Assembly (NCBI GenBank): GCA_963784995.1
Contig: CAWATZ010000003.1
Span: 1,116,001 to 1,180,000 of the forward strand
Length of the DNA: 64,000 nucleotides
Origin: CAWATZ01 sp963784995
GTDB lineage: Bacteria > Planctomycetota > Planctomycetia > Gemmatales > Gemmataceae
Reading direction: 5' to 3'
Shown here: one piece after another, positions 47,840 to 58,123 of the stretch
How positions within the stretch are numbered: position 1 is the stretch's first letter
How the letters are laid out: every line of letters starts with the position of its first letter
Translations under genes and position numbers: made by a program
The notes under the pieces: model-generated
What the model saw: only the letters and a program-made list of their open reading frames with translations
Told to the model about the DNA's origin: nothing
The model's database searches: none

Positions 47840-49768
47840 ATGCGCAAACGCTTTTCCGTCCTGGCCGCGTTCCTGGCGGCCTGCTGTCTGGGCCTGGCCG
47901 GCCGGCTGGCCCTGGCCGATCCGCCGCAAGCGAAACTGTTCACCCGTTGCCACCACGTTGCCGACCTGGTCGTGCCGGTAGCGAAGGAACCAGCCGCGCA
48001 GACCTGCGAGGGGCCGCAGGGCCCGGAAGAACGGCTGATCGAACTGATCACGCGGACCATCAAGCCGGACAGCTGGAGCGATCGCGGCGGTCCGGGGACC
48101 ATTGAGTATTACCCGCTGACCATGAGCCTGGTCATCAACCAGACCGCGGACGTGCAGGGGCAGGTCCAGGACCTGCTTGCCGCGCTGCGCCGGCAGCAAG
48201 ACGTCGAGGTGGCGCTGGAAGTGAGAGTCGTGACCATCTCGGAGGACTTCTTTGAGCAGATTGGTGCCAACTTCGAGCGTGACACGACCCAGAAGGACCA
48301 CCTCGGACTGCAATTCCTTGACGACAAGCAAGTGCATCAGCTCATGCAGGCAGCGCAGGGCGATTCGCGGACAAGCGTCATGCAGGCGCCGAAGATGACG
48401 CTGCTCAACGGTCAGTCCGGAACGATCAACGTCACGGACGCTCAGAACTTCTTGACCGGCGTGGACGTCGTTCGCAGCCGGGGACTGGTCACGTTCAATC
48501 CGAAGATTGAGACGATCACCACCGGCTTCCGCATGACGGCCCAGCCGGTCGTGTCGGCGGATCGGCGTTTCGTTCAGGTTTCCCTCAAGATCGACCAATC
48601 GGACGTAGCCTCGCCTGTGCCGACAATCCCCATGAAGATCCCCGTCGAGACCAGCAAGGGTGAGACCCAAACATTCACGCAATGTGTCCAGCAGCCGCGG
48701 CTCTCCACAATGGCCGTCGAGACGACGGTCACCATTCCCGACGGCGGCACGGTCCTCTTCGGCGGGCTCAAGAAGGTCAGCGAAACGCGCCAAGAGATCA
48801 GCCCTCCAACTCTCAGCAAAGTTCCCTACGTCAACCGCCTGTTCAGGAACGTCGCCTATGGTAAAGACACCTATTCGGTCCTTTTCCTGGTGACGCCGCG
48901 AATCATCATCAACGAGCAAGAGGAACCCAAGGCCGCGACGCAGGCTGCTCCGGCCGCCTGTCGAGAGAGAAAGCACTGGGGGCGCGTCGGGGGTTACGTG
49001 GGCGGCTGCCCCTTCCTGGCAGCGAGGGCGGCCTGGGCGATGCAAGCGCGGAGCAAGTGCGCGGAAGCGAGCTGCCCGCTTGCCGCACCTCCGGCGAAGG
49101 CCGCTCCGGCTTGTGGGGAGAGCAAGGAGTGTAACCGGGACAACGCCTACTCTTCCTGCAATGGCGCTGTTCTGTCTTCGGCGCCGGCCGCTCCGGCGCC
49201 CCCGCGGATTGTGATCAAGGCAGCGGAGGCGTGCAGCGCCGCCGTGGATTCCAGCTTGCCGCCGCGCGTCGATGGCGTGGTGGCAGGCAAGGTGCTGACC
49301 AAGGGGAGCAATCAAGGACTGAAGATGGCCCAGATCGAGGTGGTGGACCTGGACAAGGGACGCAAGGCCCCCGAGGCCCCCATCTTCTCCGAAACCGATC
49401 CGGACGGTTTCTTCTACGTCCGCGGCCTGGAGAAGGGCAAGCACTACCAGCTCATCGCCCGCGCCCGAGATGGACAGCGAATCCTGGCCGGTGCCGAGCT
49501 GGTCACTCCGCCCAACATCCACGTTTGCATCATGCTCACCGAGGACAGGAACCCGGCCAGCGACGTGCCGCTTGGTCCGGGGCCGCTTCCCGGTCAGGCT
49601 CCGGAGCCGGCGGCACAGGAGCCAAGCGCGAAACCTTACGCTCGGATTGTGGCCAAGCTGCTCAAGGCGTATGACCGGGCCTGCGAAGAGGGTCAGACCG
49701 AGGAAGCAAAGAAGCTGGCCAAGGCCCTGCTGAGCCTCGATCCGACTTGCTTCCACGGCAAGCGGTAA
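47840..49768 (+). CDS. secretin-like protein with a C-terminal carboxypeptidase-regulatory-like domain
   Basis: 642 residues with signal peptide RFSVLAAFLAACCLGLAGRL. Residues about 75-385 match the secretin core: YYPLTMSLVINQTADVQGQV, QDVEVALEVRVVTISEDFF, VMQAPKMTLLNGQSG, TVTIPDGGTVLFGGLKK and SVLFLVTPRIIINEQ. A cysteine-rich alanine linker follows, then a beta-sandwich (VVAGKVLTKGSNQGLKMAQI, FSETDPDGFFYVRGLEKGKH). A final helical segment ends the protein. Secretins make outer-membrane pores for type II/IV secretion; no other secretion genes are adjacent. Confidence 0.83.
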   Translation: MRKRFSVLAAFLAACCLGLAGRLALADPPQAKLFTRCHHVADLVVPVAKEPAAQTCEGPQGPEERLIELITRTIKPDSWSDRGGPGTIEYYPLTMSLVINQTADVQGQVQDLLAALRRQQDVEVALEVRVVTISEDFFEQIGANFERDTTQKDHLGLQFLDDKQVHQLMQAAQGDSRTSVMQAPKMTLLNGQSGTINVTDAQNFLTGVDVVRSRGLVTFNPKIETITTGFRMTAQPVVSADRRFVQVSLKIDQSDVASPVPTIPMKIPVETSKGETQTFTQCVQQPRLSTMAVETTVTIPDGGTVLFGGLKKVSETRQEISPPTLSKVPYVNRLFRNVAYGKDTYSVLFLVTPRIIINEQEEPKAATQAAPAACRERKHWGRVGGYVGGCPFLAARAAWAMQARSKCAEASCPLAAPPAKAAPACGESKECNRDNAYSSCNGAVLSSAPAAPAPPRIVIKAAEACSAAVDSSLPPRVDGVVAGKVLTKGSNQGLKMAQIEVVDLDKGRKAPEAPIFSETDPDGFFYVRGLEKGKHYQLIARARDGQRILAGAELVTPPNIHVCIMLTEDRNPASDVPLGPGPLPGQAPEPAAQEPSAKPYARIVAKLLKAYDRACEEGQTEEAKKLAKALLSLDPTCFHGKR

Positions 49769-49834
49769 GCGCCCCAAACGTCGTACCGGGTGAGACGGGG
49801 AGTGTTTGGGCGAGGGGTGGCAAGGGAAACGAAT

Positions 49835-49903
49835 GTAGGGAAACGAATTCTCTCGCCGCAAGGCATTATGAGTTCAAGAGTTCAGTCGATTCGTTTCCGC
49901 TAC
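49835..49903. repeat. imperfect inverted repeat between convergent genes
   Basis: GTAGGGAAACGAAT and ATTCGTTTCCGCTAC are complementary with one mismatch or bulge around a 40-base loop. It lies in the 272-base gap between the secretin stop and the WD40 stop, where nothing else was recognised. Confidence 0.5.
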
Positions 49904-50040
49904 CCCCCGGACACCCCCCTCTACTGGCTGGTTGCCAGCTGGCGCCAGAAGGTGAAGGGGGAAACGAACCTTCCACACGTCTCCCCAAGCAGCAGAAACT
50001 CCAGCGGGCGGAGCCACTGGTTCCGTCCGCTGTTTCCGTA

Positions 50041-51129
50041 TCAGGGCGGACTGTCCCAGACGACGATCCGGCGGGGACCAGCGGCCGCCATTGTCATGCC
50101 ATCCGGCGAGAACGCCACGGCACGCAGGTCGCGGATCTTCCAGTCGAATGCCTCCCGTAGCCGGAGATTGGGAACGTCCAGGAGCCGGACCGTCTTGCCG
50201 ATGCAGAGCAGCAGCCGGTTGCCATCGGGAGAGATCGCCACGCTCGGGATCGTCTCTCCAGGGCCGGCTTCCAGCCAGTTGCGGATCGTTCCGGTCTTGC
50301 GGTTCAGCAGCAAGACCCGTGTGCTGGTATGCACGATCAGCGTGTTGCCGTCCGGTGTAACGAGAAGCTTCTTGAGTTGCCCAGTCGAGGGCACTTCCAC
50401 ACGGCGGATCATCTCCAAGGGAGTAATGCTCCAGAATTCGACTTGAGGTGGTGTGCCAGGTTCGGCGCTGGCCAGGTACAGTTCCTGGCTGTCCGGACTG
50501 AAGCAGAGAGATCGCACTTCGCTCTGTCTGATCAGCCTGCCCGTCAACCAGTTGTCGTGGAGACGACAAACTTGTATCCGCGAGATGTAAGAGCCTTCGG
50601 GAGTAACGGTCCAAACATCGCCAGTTCCCGATGCGAAGAGGTGTTCATCAGCAGACAGGGCAAAGGGGATACAAACAGGAAGGTGTCGGGGTTGCTGTTT
50701 CCAGTTCGCCGAGACACAGAAACAGCCAACTTGTGTTAAGTCCTTTTCTCCAGAGGGGTTGGAAGGAATGCGCCAGAGCAAGATTCCACCTGTCTTTGGA
50801 ATCTCAAAAGTGGGACGTGAATGAAACGAATGATCCAGGGCCAGAAAGGTTCCGCTGGGAGATAGGATGGCTCTCTCGGCGACAACTTCCCGGTCTCTCG
50901 ATGAGGCAGTTCTATAGGCTTCCGTGCCTTCAGGCCGGTGGGTCAGAACGAAGCTCTCTGCGCCAGTCGTCACATCCCAGCCCTGGACCGAATCGAGTGT
51001 TTGTAGTCTTCCTTTCGTGACTTTGCCGGGTGGAGGAGGTTTTGGCGTCTGCCCGAAACTAACCAGCGTCCGCCCATCCCGGAGATAGAACAACTGCTCG
51101 ACCTCCTGCGGCGTCTCAATGATTCGCAT
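50041..51129 (-). CDS. WD40-repeat protein
   Basis: 362 residues. The ATG at 51129 has GGGAGGAG 5 bases upstream and opens MRIIETPQEVEQLFYLRDGR; an ATG-less extension upstream runs into the HNH gene. WD40-like blades include FSPDSQELYLASAEPGTPPQ, VTPDGNTLIVHTSTRVLLL, ISPDGNRLLLCIGKTVRLLD and FSPDGMTMAAAGPRRIVVWD. No signal peptide, so possibly cytoplasmic. It starts 27 bases after the C-terminal half of the split HNH gene on the same strand, so the two were one operon before the insertion. Confidence 0.85.
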   Translation of the reverse strand: MRIIETPQEVEQLFYLRDGRTLVSFGQTPKPPPPGKVTKGRLQTLDSVQGWDVTTGAESFVLTHRPEGTEAYRTASSRDREVVAERAILSPSGTFLALDHSFHSRPTFEIPKTGGILLWRIPSNPSGEKDLTQVGCFCVSANWKQQPRHLPVCIPFALSADEHLFASGTGDVWTVTPEGSYISRIQVCRLHDNWLTGRLIRQSEVRSLCFSPDSQELYLASAEPGTPPQVEFWSITPLEMIRRVEVPSTGQLKKLLVTPDGNTLIVHTSTRVLLLNRKTGTIRNWLEAGPGETIPSVAISPDGNRLLLCIGKTVRLLDVPNLRLREAFDWKIRDLRAVAFSPDGMTMAAAGPRRIVVWDSPP

Positions 51130-51155
51130 GCCGTCTCCTCCCGTCGGCTCGTTCG

Positions 51156-51323
51156 TTACAGCTTCTGCCGTCGCGGCCGGTTCTTCTTGCGTCGGCACTG
51201 CGGCAGCTTGCGCACCCAGCGGACGTACCCTGCCAGTTCCGAGGCCCGGCGCAGGTCGGCGATGGTCGGATACAGCACCGCCAGCGTCTCGTTAGTATAC
51301 GTCGCGTGGACTAATCGCGACAT
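51156..51323 (-). pseudogene. HNH endonuclease, C-terminal half (split by the serine-recombinase element)
   Basis: The host-derived part is 51156-51314: LVHATYTNETLAVLYPTIAD, LRRASELAGYVRWVRK, then a basic tail KKNRPRRQKL and TAA. This matches the region after the HNH cysteines in small HNH endonucleases (CH..HA.YTNE.LA pattern). The codons before position 51311 (MSRL) derive from the element. It is too short to have been called as a gene by length filters. The N-terminal half is at 53677-53862. Confidence 0.85.
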
Positions 51324-51601
51324 TGCTTCCTTCGCTGCTTCCTGGCGACGTCAGGCCAAAAAATCGAGAGGTGCGGGCCGTGGCGGGCCTGGAGCACTTC
51401 GCCGGGGATGTCGGCCTGGGCGTGGTCGAGGTGCATATAATCGCGATAAATTGCGGATCGCCGGCCAGAACGTACCGGCCAGGACGTAGCCGGGGTTGCC
51501 GTTGTCGGCATGCGGAGATAGGCTATCCGTGGCTGGCCTGGCAGGGTCAGGATTCAGGCCAGGCGGACCTTTCAACACTCCAAGAAATCGGAGTCTTAAC
51601 T

Positions 51602-51832
51602 ATGCCAGAAAAGGAACCGGAAGGACAAGACGGGATGGAGCCACGGAGAAGCAAGCCGAGACTGATCGCTGAGACGAAGGGGCTTCGGTTGTATTGCTCA
51701 GTGGTCTACGACGAGCAAGCGGCTTTGGATGCGATCCGTTTGCTCTTGGGACGGGCTGACGAGAGGGAAAGAGTGGCCAAGCCGGCATCTGCCGGATCGA
51801 AGGACGAACATCCCCTCGCGCCGCGAAAGTGA
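51602..51832 (+). CDS. small hypothetical protein carried by the element
   Basis: 76 residues: MPEKEPEGQDGMEPRRSKPR, RLIAETKGLRLYCSVVYDEQ, DAIRLLLGRADERERVAKPA. Charged, no family recognised. It lies inside the recombinase element, convergent with the recombinase gene and followed by a clear hairpin terminator. A recombination directionality factor would be a reasonable guess by position and size, but nothing in the sequence shows it. Confidence 0.5.
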   Translation: MPEKEPEGQDGMEPRRSKPRLIAETKGLRLYCSVVYDEQAALDAIRLLLGRADERERVAKPASAGSKDEHPLAPRK

Positions 51833-51856
51833 ACCGATCAACCCCAGACTGCATCT

Positions 51857-51884
51857 CAGGCCCAGGAAAAGAGTCCTGGGCCTG
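51857..51884 (+). terminator. hairpin terminator inside the element
   Basis: CAGGCCCAGGA, a 6-base loop and TCCTGGGCCTG: a perfect 11-bp stem 24 bases after the small gene's stop, followed by TACCTTTCAAGTTGT. Could serve both convergent genes. Confidence 0.6.
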
Positions 51885-51976
51885 TACCTTTCAAGTTGTC
51901 CTGGGTTGGCTGATTCCTCTCGATTCCGTTTGCTCGGCGCGGTGTGACCAGCTTGGGCGAGGACATGGCGACCCGG

Positions 51977-53680
51977 TCACAGGGTTCTGCAAGGATTTTC
52001 CCGGCTGCCACCTTCGCTCTGTCGATAGGTCCTGAAGTCGAGATCACCGAGTTCCAATGGCGGAGTCTCACAATGTCCTTCCGCCGCAATGACCAGGTTC
52101 CGGTGCTGGCCCCAGCGGAAGTAGACTTGCAGATGGATGTGTCGCCGGAGCCTGTTCACCCGCTGGACAATCACCCAGATGCTTTCAACAATCTCAGCGA
52201 TCAAGCCTTTCAGCTTCCCCCGGACGGATGGAAGATCCTCTGGCTTGGTTTGCTTCAACTCTTCAATGACGGACTGGACCTCATCGAGGGTCTCCACTCG
52301 TGCTGATTGGGCGACCATCTTCAGAGCGTTGCACTCCTCTACCAGGGTCTCCAGAGTCTCCCGTAGGCTGTCAATCTGTCCATTGAGCGAGCGAGCCTTG
52401 CCTACCTTGATGCCTGGCTTGCTGACCTCAGCTTCCAGGTATGACATGGTTTCCTTGGCGTCACGGATTTGCTCCATCAGTTCCTTGATCCGTTGGGATC
52501 GGGCCAGGGAGTCCTGGTCTCTTGGCATGATCTCAGCTTCGGTCAACTCTCCCAGGTAGTCCACCATGCATCGCTCGAATAGGGGATACGGGAACGACAA
52601 TCCGTCCGACCACCGCTTGTTCTGCACTTCGATTTGGCTTTCAACCATGTACCAGTACACTTTCCCCTTCCTTGTCCCTGGGCGGAGCGATCCGCGACAT
52701 CCGGTTTTCGCAAACCAGACCAAGCGGGTAAATAGGTTGGTCTCTGCTTCGCCAGGGCGTCCGCCAACCCCCTTGCGTCTACGCTTGCCGTGCTGTATCG
52801 ACTGCCACTCATCTTCCGTCAGCAGGCAAGGGAACTTGCCGGGAATTGGAGGTCCATCAGGTTGGTTGCGACCGTTGCGAACAGTCCGCTTTGGTTGGAA
52901 CTCACCCAGTATCTCCCTGCCCGTCAGAATCTTCGTGATGTAGCTCATTGACCAGGAATCACCATGTCCAAAGCAGGGGTATTGATCGTGGGCCTGGTTC
53001 AAGAGCCGCACGATCCTTCTGGAACCCCTCCCTTCTTGCGCCATGCGGAGTATTTCTCGCATGGTTGCTTCGGCACCAGGCTTGAACCGGATGCCTTCCG
53101 GAGAGCGTTCCAGCCAGCCAGGCAGTTCCCCACTGAAGAAAGCAGCATCCTCTCGCATCGCCTGCCGCTTGCTCGACCATGCCTCACCAACCCAGTCATG
53201 CTTCTTGTGGGACTCCTGGTAGCTGCCGCACATTTCCAGGATCGCCCCCAGAAGCGTGCCGGTATCGTCGCACGTTTCTTCGGTATATCGCTTGTCCGGT
53301 TTGGCCGTCCGAATGATCACTCCGGCGACCATGATCCGAATGAAGAGGGACAGTTGCCGCAAGGGCTTGGCCCGACTGAGACGATCCAGGCGTTCAATGG
53401 CGAGAACGCTGCCGCGAGCAATCCGGTCTTCATCGATCCAGGCCATGAAGCGACCGAGCGCACCATCCCGAAGATTCTCTTCGTGATACCCCGAATAGCC
53501 AGAGTCATGAAGCGGATCTCCGTCGAAAATCGGCAAGCCTTCGTCCTTGGCAAGGATCGAAAGCCAGTAGTTTTGCCGGCGTTCGGAATCACCGTCCTCT
53601 TGCACGTCGTCCGAAAACCGGCTGTATGGATACAGCTGCGGAACGGACACAGGTGCGCCACCCGTTTTGTCTTTCTTCAC
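51977..53680 (-). CDS. large serine recombinase
   Basis: 567 residues. GTG start with AAAGGAG 6 bases upstream; the GTG overlaps the TGA of the truncated HNH frame. The N-terminal resolvase domain has YSRFSDD, in which a serine is the nucleophile, and AIERLDRLSR. A recombinase domain follows (FKPGAEATMREILRMAQEGR, SYITKILTGREILGEF). The zinc-ribbon region is weak (only one clear cysteine in AKTGCRGSLRPGTRKGK). A coiled coil covers about residues 400-500. All catalytic residues seen are intact. It presumably drove insertion of the element. Confidence 0.93.
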   Translation of the reverse strand: MKKDKTGGAPVSVPQLYPYSRFSDDVQEDGDSERRQNYWLSILAKDEGLPIFDGDPLHDSGYSGYHEENLRDGALGRFMAWIDEDRIARGSVLAIERLDRLSRAKPLRQLSLFIRIMVAGVIIRTAKPDKRYTEETCDDTGTLLGAILEMCGSYQESHKKHDWVGEAWSSKRQAMREDAAFFSGELPGWLERSPEGIRFKPGAEATMREILRMAQEGRGSRRIVRLLNQAHDQYPCFGHGDSWSMSYITKILTGREILGEFQPKRTVRNGRNQPDGPPIPGKFPCLLTEDEWQSIQHGKRRRKGVGGRPGEAETNLFTRLVWFAKTGCRGSLRPGTRKGKVYWYMVESQIEVQNKRWSDGLSFPYPLFERCMVDYLGELTEAEIMPRDQDSLARSQRIKELMEQIRDAKETMSYLEAEVSKPGIKVGKARSLNGQIDSLRETLETLVEECNALKMVAQSARVETLDEVQSVIEELKQTKPEDLPSVRGKLKGLIAEIVESIWVIVQRVNRLRRHIHLQVYFRWGQHRNLVIAAEGHCETPPLELGDLDFRTYRQSEGGSRENPCRTL

Positions 53681-53862
53681 CGGCTTCTCCTTTCAGTAGT
53701 TTCGCTAAACGTGCTAGGGGCTAACATGCCGTGGCACTGCTTGCAGAGCAGCTCGACGTCCTCGGAGGTGCCGCCCTTTTCGCGCGGCCGGCAATGGTGC
53801 CTGGTCAGTTCCGGCCGCGGGAAGCCCCGGCCGCATAGACCGCAAGGGATTTGCTGATGCAC
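53677..53862 (-). pseudogene. HNH endonuclease, N-terminal half (split by the serine-recombinase element)
   Basis: A GTG start with GGAG 6 bases upstream. VHQQIPCGLCGRGFPRPELT, RHHCRPREKGGTSED and VELLCKQCHGM give the two CxxC zinc pairs (C7, C10, C40, C43) and the HH catalytic motif. After CHGM the frame enters the element, adding LAPSTFSETTERRSR and stopping as GTGA on the recombinase start. The true continuation is at 51156-51314. The catalytic half alone is unlikely to fold properly. Confidence 0.9.
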
Positions 53863-53889
53863 GAGAATCTCCGGGTCTGGGCCTGGCCC

Positions 53890-53918
53890 ACGCGCTCCGC
53901 TTCGCGTCGCGGCTAACA
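53890..53918. repeat. half-copy of the 38825 palindrome
   Basis: ACGCGCTCCGCTTCGCGTCG+CGGCTAACA matches the right arm of 38825-38888 with three differences. The partner arm is missing. It sits between the HNH start and the upstream gene's stop. Confidence 0.7.
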
Positions 53919-53960
53919 TTTGGTCTCTGTCAGAATCGACGCGGACCGCTTGCTCCAGGT

Positions 53961-54773
53961 TCACCCCAGCGATACGTCCCGGGGATCGCGGAGGCGCAGC
54001 ACCTCCAGCCATTGCAGCGGCTGCAAGTTCAGCCTGCCGATCGGATTGGCCTGTTCCGCGAACAGGGCCAGGCCCAGCAGTAACGGCTGTTTGGCGATCA
54101 GGGCCTTGCCCGCGATCAGGATCCAGCGCGACGGCTCGCCCTCCGGTTCGGGCTTCGGCGTCCGCCGATGAAACGCCGAGGTGAAACCCTCGTCGCTGAT
54201 CTGCGCCGGCCAGACGCGGATGGCCGGTTGCTCGCGGACCACGAGGGTGCCCAGCTCGGGAAAGATCCGGTTGAGCAGGCCGGGAACTTGCTCCGCCGTG
54301 ATCCGCGTGTCCTTGCCCAGCGGGGCCACGACCACCAGCCGGATGCGCACCGGGACGTGATAGACCGCCAGGGTCCGCTCGCCTGGAGGCTGCACTGCAA
54401 TAGGCAGATTGTCCAGGTCCTCGCGGAACCCCTTGTCCCAGTCGCGCTGCTTCGACTTTCGTGCAAACGCCCGGCCGATCTGCTTCAGCAGGACGCCCAA
54501 GAGGATCAGCACGACCAGCAGCAGCATCAGCAGCACTAGCCACCAGACCTCGACCGGAAGGAGGTCGCGGATCTCGGAGGGAATCCAGTCGGTCAGTGGT
54601 TTCAGTGTCTCGCGCAGCGATTGCTGCCAGGCCGGCATCTCCGGCGGCGCGGGAGCGGGCTGGTTGGCCTGAGCAAACACGAAGGGCAAGGCGAGCGGCG
54701 CGGCGTCAGCCCGCCGGTCAGCGGCCCCTACCGGCGGGCTGACGCCGCGCCGCTCGCCTTGCCCTTTTTTCAT
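53961..54773 (-). CDS. hypothetical membrane protein with palindrome-encoded N-terminus
   Basis: 270 residues as read from the ATG at 54773. Residues 3-31 are encoded by a palindrome (54682-54766) and read arginine-rich; FVFAQANQPAPAPPEMPAW after it looks like the end of an old signal peptide. One strong membrane span, VWWLVLLMLLLVVLILLGV, follows, then a basic loop and a mixed alpha/beta domain (RIRLVVVAPLGKDTRITAEQ). No family recognised. The start may have shifted to an internal codon after insertion. Confidence 0.6.
   Translation of the reverse strand: MKKGQGERRGVSPPVGAADRRADAAPLALPFVFAQANQPAPAPPEMPAWQQSLRETLKPLTDWIPSEIRDLLPVEVWWLVLLMLLLVVLILLGVLLKQIGRAFARKSKQRDWDKGFREDLDNLPIAVQPPGERTLAVYHVPVRIRLVVVAPLGKDTRITAEQVPGLLNRIFPELGTLVVREQPAIRVWPAQISDEGFTSAFHRRTPKPEPEGEPSRWILIAGKALIAKQPLLLGLALFAEQANPIGRLNLQPLQWLEVLRLRDPRDVSLG
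54682..54766. repeat. perfect palindrome within a gene's signal-peptide region
   Basis: 37-base arms AAGGGCAAGGCGAGCGGCGC+GGCGTCAGCCCGCCGGT and the exact reverse complement, loop of 11 bases, then TTTTTT on the plus strand. It spans codons 3-31 of the minus-strand gene at 53961. Confidence 0.95.
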
Positions 54774-54785
54774 TGGCGAACACCT

Positions 54786-56023
54786 TTAGCGGGCCTCGAA
54801 GCGGTACAGGTGCGTATCCGTCCGGACGAACAGCGCCCCGCCGGCCACGGCCACCGAGGCCAGCGTCCGCTCGTCCAGCGGATTGCGGGCCAGCTTCTCG
54901 AACTTCCGGCCCGCTTTCAGCACCGTACCGACTCCTTCCTCGCTCTGCAAATAAATCTTGTCCCCGATCAGCACCGGCGAGGCTGAGAAGTTGTTCCCCG
55001 GCAGCCGTTCCGACCAGACCACCTCGCCCGTCTTCGCGTCCAGACAGCTGACCATGCCGCGATCGGAAACGACGTACAGTTCGTCTCCCAGCAGCAGCGG
55101 TGAGGCGGTGTGCGGCACGTTGCGGGTCACCTTCCACATGACGTGCGTGTCGGTCACGTCGCCCTTGCCATCGGGCTTGATCGCAACCAGAGTCGGACTG
55201 TCGTAGCCGGTGCAGACGTAGACCAGGCCGTGACCGTACACCGGTCGCGGGATCACCGAGTAGCCGCCGGTGCGGACTTTCCAGATCTCCTTGCCATTGG
55301 CCGGGTCATAGGCGCAGACGGCCTCGGAGCCGGTGCTGATGACCTGTTTCTTGCCGTTGACTTCGATCAGGAGCGGCGTGTGGAAGGAGAACTTCTTGCT
55401 GGCGTTGACCGACCTCGGCGTCTTCCAGATGACCTCGCCTGTGAACTTGTTCAGGGCGACGACAAATGGGTTACTGCTGCCGTCGCAGCTGAAGATCAGC
55501 CGATCCCCCACCAGGATGGGCGAGCCGCCGTTGCCGTGGACCGGCGAATAGCGGAGGCTGGTGTTCTTCCAGAGAATCTTGCCGTCGGTGTCCAGGCAGG
55601 CGGTGCCCATGTGGCCGAAGTGGACGTAAACCCGGCCGTCGTAGACCAGCGGCGTGGGACTGGCTGGGCTGTTCTTGGAATGGCCGCGAGCCAGGTTCTG
55701 CGGATGACGGAACACCTCTTTGTCCCAGAGGATCTTGCCCGAGCCGGCGTCCAGGCACAGCGTTTTCAGGGCAATCTCGCCCTTACCGGCGACGCCGGTG
55801 GTCAGGTAGACCCGGCCACTAACAACGACCGGAGACGACCAGCCCTTGCCGGGAATGGTCTGCTTCCAGGCGACGTTCTTGCTCGGTCCCCATTCCAGCG
55901 GGACCTTGGATGCGTGGACGTGGCCCTGCCCGGTCGGGCCGCGAAACTCGGGCCAGTCCTCGGACTGGAGGGCAGGGGCCGGCGCGAAGAGGACAGCGAA
56001 ACTACTGGGAAGGTCAGATTCAT
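54786..56023 (-). CDS. PQQ-like beta-propeller exported protein (one frameshift near start)
   Basis: About 412 codons. The ATG at 56023 reads MNLTFPV and then a one-base shift leads into FAVLFAPAPALQSEDWPEF, a signal peptide and the usual start of planctomycete PQQ-repeat proteins. Propeller blades include VSGRVYLTTGVAGKGEIALK, YDGRVYVHFGHMGTACLDTD, VYVCTGYDSPTLVAIKPDGK and LDAKTGEVVWSERLPGNN. No PQQ-dependent catalytic residues were identified, so it is likely a non-enzymatic propeller. Continuous by chance with typA through the palindrome upstream. Confidence 0.87.
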
Positions 56024-56040
56024 GGTGGGATCTCGGGGTA

Positions 56041-56126
56041 ATCTCACCACAGGGGAACAGAGGGTCACAGAGGAAAACCTTTTTGTGGTTCTTCCTCTGT
56101 GTTCTCTGTGTCCGCTGTGGTGAGAT
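56041..56126. repeat. palindrome between typA and the PQQ gene
   Basis: 35-base arms ATCTCACCACAGGGGAACAG+AGGGTCACAGAGGAA and TTCCTCTGTGTTCTCTGTGT+CCGCTGTGGTGAGAT, about 31 of 35 pairing, loop about 16 bases. The CACAGAG-rich arms resemble a palindrome type I recall from several planctomycete genomes. It lies in the only gap between the two genes. Confidence 0.88.
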
Positions 56127-56136
56127 CGCTTGCGGA

Positions 56137-57971
<1,835 letters not shown>

Positions 57972-58123
57972 TGCGCGCGTGACTCTTTCACTGAAAGTTC
58001 TCTCGGCGTTCATTGGTCGGCCTGGGAGAGAATCGGTATTATAGGGGGTGCAAAGCGATCACGCCTAGAGCAAGTGCCGTGAAGGACTGATGAGGGGGTC
58101 GTGAAGCTCTCCGAGGAACACCG

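Larger units (their letters stand above)
51311..53724. mobile_element. 2.4 kb serine-recombinase element integrated in an HNH endonuclease gene
   Basis: The minus strand reads ...CACGGCATG-TTAG at 53721-53724 and TTAG-TCCACGCG... at 51311-51314. Removing 2,410 bases between these shared tetranucleotides joins CHGM to LVHATYTNETLA in frame and recreates a 98-residue HNH protein. The element carries the recombinase (51977-53680) and a short gene on the other strand (51602-51832). Its left 290 bases hold weak open reading on the minus strand (DHAQADIPGEVLQARHGPHL) that I cannot name. Direct duplication beyond TTAG was not seen, as expected for a serine recombinase. Integration and excision are inferred from the reconstruction. 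Confidence 0.87.
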
